Shown: positions 5,390 through 7,279 of the stretch, in pieces
How the letters are laid out: every line of letters starts with the position of its first letter
Numbering within the stretch: position 1 is the first letter of the stretch
NCBI GenBank assembly: GCA_002784795.1
Contig: PFLZ01000066.1
Span: forward strand, 1 to 7,279
From: Candidatus Magasanikbacteria bacterium CG_4_10_14_0_8_um_filter_42_12
GTDB lineage: Bacteria > Patescibacteriota > Patescibacteriia > Magasanikbacterales > UBA922
Direction: 5' to 3'
DNA length: 7,279 nucleotides
The notes under the pieces: generated by a model
What the model was told of the DNA's origin: nothing
What the model saw: the letters and a program-made list of their open reading frames with translations, nothing else
Database searches by the model: none
Program-made: the position numbers and the translations under genes

Positions 5390-6763
5390 CTATTTCTGAA
5401 ATTTTTCGTCTACCCACGCTTTCAATTCTTCAATAGCCACACGCTCCTGCTCCATCGTATCGCGATCACGAACAGTGACTTTCTTATCTTCGAGTGAGTC
5501 GAAGTCGACGGTGACACAGTATGGCGTCCCGATTTCATCTTGTCGTCGGTAGCGCTTTCCAATACTTCCTGTTTCATCGTACTGTGTCTGATAAGTATAC
5601 CAGAGTTTTGATTGAATTTCTTGTGAGAGTTTTTGGAGTGGTTCTTTTTTTGACAATGGCAAGATAGCGACCTTGATAGGTGCGAGATCTTTGTGCAATC
5701 GCAAGACCATTTCTTTTTCATGCTTTCCGTCTTCCCCACTGCGTGCCTCTACTTCTTCGTACGCATCGATGAGGAATGCGAGCGTTGCGCGATCCGCACC
5801 ATCGGTATTTTCTATCACATGTGGAATATAGCGCTCCCCTGTTTCCTGATCAAAATATTCATGCTTTTGTCCACTGAATTCTTGGTGTCGAGACAAATCC
5901 CAATTGCCACGGTTGTGGAGCCCACCAAGTTCTTTGAATCCCATACCAGGGTAGTTGTATTCAATGTCAAGCGCAGCCTTTGCGTAGTGAGCAAGTTCAT
6001 CTTCATCGTGCGGACGGAATTGAATATTCTCTTTTTTCATGCCCAGAGACAGATACCAATCTTCTTTTATTTTTTTCCACACATCAAATTGCTTTGCCGC
6101 ATCATCGGGATGAACAAAATATTGCAATTCCATCTGTTCAAATTCTCGTGTGCGGTAGGTGAAGTGTCCTGGTGTAATTTCATTTCGAAATGCCTTTCCA
6201 ATCTGGGCAATACCAAATGGAATCTTCTTTCGCATAGATTGTTGGACGTTGAGAAAGTTCACATACGTTCCCTGCGCTGTTTCTGGTGGAAGATAAATAT
6301 CATTTCCTTCTCCTTCTATCACACCCATCTGTGTTTTGAACATCAGGTTAAACTTCCGGACATCCGTCAGCTCTCCCCCACATTCTGGACAAGGAATCTT
6401 TGCATCGAGCCATGACCCTGGTCGAAAATCTGGTTTGATACCTTTTGCTTCGAGCAGGTGATCTGCACGAAATCGCTTGTGACAGCTTTTGCAATCTACC
6501 AGCGGATCCGTAAATCCATCCACATGTCCACTCGCCTTCCAAATCTCTGGATGCATGAGGATAGACGCCTGGACGCCTTCTACCTCATTGCGAGCCTGCA
6601 CCATTCGTTGCCACCATGATTTTTTTACATTGTCCTTTAGCATCATCCCAAGAGGTCCGTAGTCGTAGCATGAAGAAAGCCCGCCGTAGATTTCGGACGA
6701 AGGGAAGATGAATCCTCGCTGTTTTGCAAAGGAGACGATTGGGTCGAGTGAGTCTAGTGACAT
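5390..6763 (-). CDS. glyS: Glycyl-tRNA synthetase, dimeric (alpha2) type
   Basis: A 457-residue class II synthetase that charges tRNA-Gly with glycine in the cytoplasm. It is the single-chain homodimeric type, not the GlyQ/GlyS two-subunit enzyme. The start MSLDSLDPIVSFAKQRGF leads into FPSSEIYGG, usual for the family. A zinc-ribbon-like pair is C91/C94 (CKSC) and C125/C128 (CPEC). Class II motif 2 is at about 192-214 (FRNEITP ... REFEQMELQYF) and motif 3 at about 319-331 (NTDGADRATLAFL). The glycine-pocket loop ETAQGTYVNF is at 161-170. The C-terminal anticodon-binding domain starts near 361 (APIKVAILPL) and is complete. Expression should be controlled by the T-box leader upstream. The start codon lies about 180 nt beyond the T-box terminator, with a palindromic element between, and has no Shine-Dalgarno. 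Confidence 0.97.
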   Translation of the reverse strand: MSLDSLDPIVSFAKQRGFIFPSSEIYGGLSSCYDYGPLGMMLKDNVKKSWWQRMVQARNEVEGVQASILMHPEIWKASGHVDGFTDPLVDCKSCHKRFRADHLLEAKGIKPDFRPGSWLDAKIPCPECGGELTDVRKFNLMFKTQMGVIEGEGNDIYLPPETAQGTYVNFLNVQQSMRKKIPFGIAQIGKAFRNEITPGHFTYRTREFEQMELQYFVHPDDAAKQFDVWKKIKEDWYLSLGMKKENIQFRPHDEDELAHYAKAALDIEYNYPGMGFKELGGLHNRGNWDLSRHQEFSGQKHEYFDQETGERYIPHVIENTDGADRATLAFLIDAYEEVEARSGEDGKHEKEMVLRLHKDLAPIKVAILPLSKKEPLQKLSQEIQSKLWYTYQTQYDETGSIGKRYRRQDEIGTPYCVTVDFDSLEDKKVTVRDRDTMEQERVAIEELKAWVDEKFQK

Positions 6764-6767
6764 AGTG

Positions 6768-6806
6768 TTTAGGTGTTAGAGTGTTAGGTTTTAGGTATTA
6801 GGTTGG
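6768..6806. repeat. Degenerate GTTAGG/TTTTAGG simple repeat upstream of glyS
   Basis: Successive units TTTAGGTG, TTAGAGTG, TTAGGTT, TTAGGTA and TTAGG occupy the last 40 bases of the glyS leader. The type matches 2817-2852 and 2389-2413. It occupies the position where a ribosome binding site would be and contains none. Confidence 0.55.
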
Positions 6807-6811
6807 ATATT

Positions 6812-6924
6812 CTCCCCCTATCAGGGGGAGCCTGCCGGCAGGCAGGCAGGTTAGAGGGGGTCTGCATGAGCTACCAATGTATTCCGTGCTAAAGCCCCCT
6901 CCTTACCTCCCCTGCTAGGGGAGG
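6812..6924. repeat. Structured intergenic palindromic element in the glyS leader
   Basis: A 113-bp element with a hairpin at each end: CTCCCCC-TATCA-GGGGGAG (6812-6830) and CCTCCCC-TGCTA-GGGGAGG (6906-6924). Between them are a CCTGCC/GGCAGG palindrome with tandem GGCA units (6831-6850) and a pairing of GAGGGGG (6854-6860) with CCCCCTC (6895-6901). The result would be a three-way or cruciform shape. The layout parallels the element at 2711-2814. It lies between the T-box terminator and the glyS start, so it is part of every full-length glyS mRNA. Confidence 0.7.
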
Positions 6925-6945
6925 AAGCTTTCTGCTTTTTATAAT

Positions 6946-6973
6946 AAAAAAAGACAGCATATTTCACTGTCTC
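6946..6973 (-). terminator. Intrinsic terminator of the glyS T-box leader
   Basis: On the minus strand AGACAG-TGAAATATG-CTGTCT forms a 6-bp stem, one more with a G-U pair, and is followed by seven U residues. Its 5' strand overlaps the last bases of the antiterminator 3' strand (CCCGAG), so the two structures exclude each other as expected for a transcriptional T-box. Confidence 0.85.
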
Positions 6974-6998
6974 GGGGTCCTTATGAGCACGAGGCTTG

Positions 6999-7034
6999 CC
7001 GTCCGAAGCCGAAGCTTGCGGAGGCGAAGGACGG
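6999..7034 (-). repeat. Palindrome embedded in the T-box antiterminator loop
   Basis: A 36-nt hairpin has outer stem CCGTCC/GGACGG (7034-7029 with 7004-6999) and the interior core GCAAGCTTCGGCTTC. It lengthens the antiterminator loop to about 48 nt; a short loop is usual. Its 5' strand uses the same GTCC that the antiterminator needs, so it offers a third, competing fold. The core resembles GCAAGCTCGGCTTGC of the tRNA D-arm insert. Confidence 0.6.
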
Positions 7035-7127
7035 TTCCACCCGAGTTCCTCCGCACATTGCGAAGACGCTCGTTCGATTTGTACCAGCTCCACAGTTGCC
7101 ACACTGCTTCATTGCTAGGGTAGTTAT

Positions 7128-7155
7128 ATTCTACTCCTTGTGCGGGTAATGTCAA
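7128..7155 (-). promoter_or_regulatory. Sigma70-type promoter for the glyS T-box transcript
   Basis: The minus strand has a perfect -35 TTGACA (7155-7150), a 16-bp spacer and -10 TAGAAT (7133-7128, five of six). Predicted transcription starts near 7121, right at the base of stem I, which supports the leader boundary. An inverted repeat AAGTAT-GT-ATACTT (7154-7167) overlaps the -35 edge and could be an operator, though nothing else supports that. Confidence 0.8.
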
Positions 7156-7207
7156 GTATGTATACTTAGATTATATAATAAAATAATAGGGTCTTGCCTA
7201 GCAGAAT

Positions 7208-7217
7208 ATGGTATAAT
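7208..7217 (+). promoter_or_regulatory. Extended -10 promoter for the rightmost gene
   Basis: TGGTATAAT is a perfect -10 hexamer (7212-7217) with the upstream TGn extension. No good -35 is present at 16-18 bp, as is common for extended -10 promoters. The predicted start falls at about 7224, only a base or two before the ATG at 7226, so the transcript would be leaderless or nearly so. Confidence 0.6.
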
Positions 7218-7225
7218 GCTAGTAT

Positions 7226-7279
7226 ATGACCATTAAGTACGCTAAAATAAGCGAAAAGTTAATAAAGAAAATTCTAAAA
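7226..7279 (+). CDS. Partial N-terminus of an unknown protein, possibly a transposase
   Basis: Eighteen codons (MTIKYAKISEKLIKKILK) are open from the ATG at 7226 to the right edge. This is the only likely plus-strand gene. It is lysine-rich and starts right behind a strong extended -10 box with no Shine-Dalgarno. From memory, the opening KISE.KIKKIL resembles the N-terminus of IS1595-type transposases in Patescibacteria. That would make the sequence from about 7189 (GGGTCTTGCC) a possible insertion-sequence end. Eighteen residues are too few to decide. Confidence 0.45.
   Translation, partial: MTIKYAKISEKLIKKILK

Larger units (their letters stand above)
6946..7122 (-). promoter_or_regulatory. 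T-box leader (uncharged tRNA-Gly sensing) upstream of glyS
   Basis: The leader contains the T-box core GGGTGGAACCG at about 7033-7043. An antiterminator can be drawn exactly: CTCGGG, bulge TGGAACC, GTCC (7045-7029), pairing with GGAC and CCCGAG (6980-6971). The bulge carries the UGGA that pairs with the NCCA end of uncharged tRNA. A stem-III-like hairpin (8 bp, loop ATG) lies at about 7047-7065. Stem I appears very short (7082-7122): TACC/GGTA, AGC/GCT and CAGT/ACTG. Two Gly codons are candidate specifiers, GGA (7091-7089) in the internal loop and GGC (7100-7098) in the end loop. The cognate downstream synthetase, the terminator and the promoter make the call firm. Stem I and the specifier are inferred by hand folding. 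Confidence 0.88.

Noticed and set aside
5693..6415. 240-codon plus-strand open frame
   Set aside because: It lies entirely antisense within glyS and is Cys/Phe/His-rich in the way typical of reverse-complement frames. No domain is recognisable.
329..6763. Recoding of UGA as an amino acid, as in some Patescibacteria lineages
   Set aside because: All complete genes end in TAA or TAG, but none contains an in-frame TGA and lengths match their families under the standard code, so there is no evidence of recoding.
6851..7102. 83-codon minus-strand open frame across the glyS leader
   Set aside because: It reads through the T-box antiterminator, terminator and palindromic element, has no ribosome binding site and shows no protein family pattern.

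Overview
The window reads as a genome fragment from an uncultivated, moderately AT-rich bacterium, most likely of the Candidate Phyla Radiation (Patescibacteria, Parcubacteria-like). This rests on the mix of short GIY-YIG nuclease genes, a DUF2164 protein, start codons mostly lacking Shine-Dalgarno sequences, and intergenic gaps filled with GC-rich palindromes. The assignment comes from gene style, not from a phylogenetic marker. Apart from one gene start at the right edge, all genes lie on the minus strand and are read right to left.

Right to left: a partial plus-strand gene begins at 7226 behind an extended -10 promoter. Facing away from it is a sigma70-type promoter (7128-7155) for a minus-strand T-box leader (about 6946-7122) with a bulged antiterminator and an intrinsic terminator. 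The leader controls glyS (5390-6763), a dimeric-type glycyl-tRNA synthetase, so uncharged tRNA-Gly should switch on its own synthetase. An 87-bp imperfect palindrome separates glyS from a two-gene unit: a TMEM43-like membrane protein and an M16 zinc peptidase. Another structured intergenic element (2711-2814) precedes a compact run of a DUF2164 protein, triosephosphate isomerase (tpiA) and a membrane-anchored TPR protein.

The left 655 bases are the most unusual part. Two units follow each other. Each starts with the 5' part of a tRNA-Thr-like gene whose D-arm is split by the same 46-nt GC-rich palindrome, and each continues into a short GIY-YIG nuclease gene with a strong Shine-Dalgarno. The second tRNA-like piece runs further. 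Its anticodon loop (UGU, Thr) is split by a different 44-nt double hairpin, and it is cut off at the T-stem where the nuclease ribosome binding site begins. A third palindrome sits in the loop of the T-box antiterminator. The common theme is palindromic elements inside structured RNAs (tRNA D-arm, tRNA anticodon loop, T-box loop), together with tRNA-fragment plus nuclease cassettes. The pattern is visible in the sequence; mobility and function are inferred.
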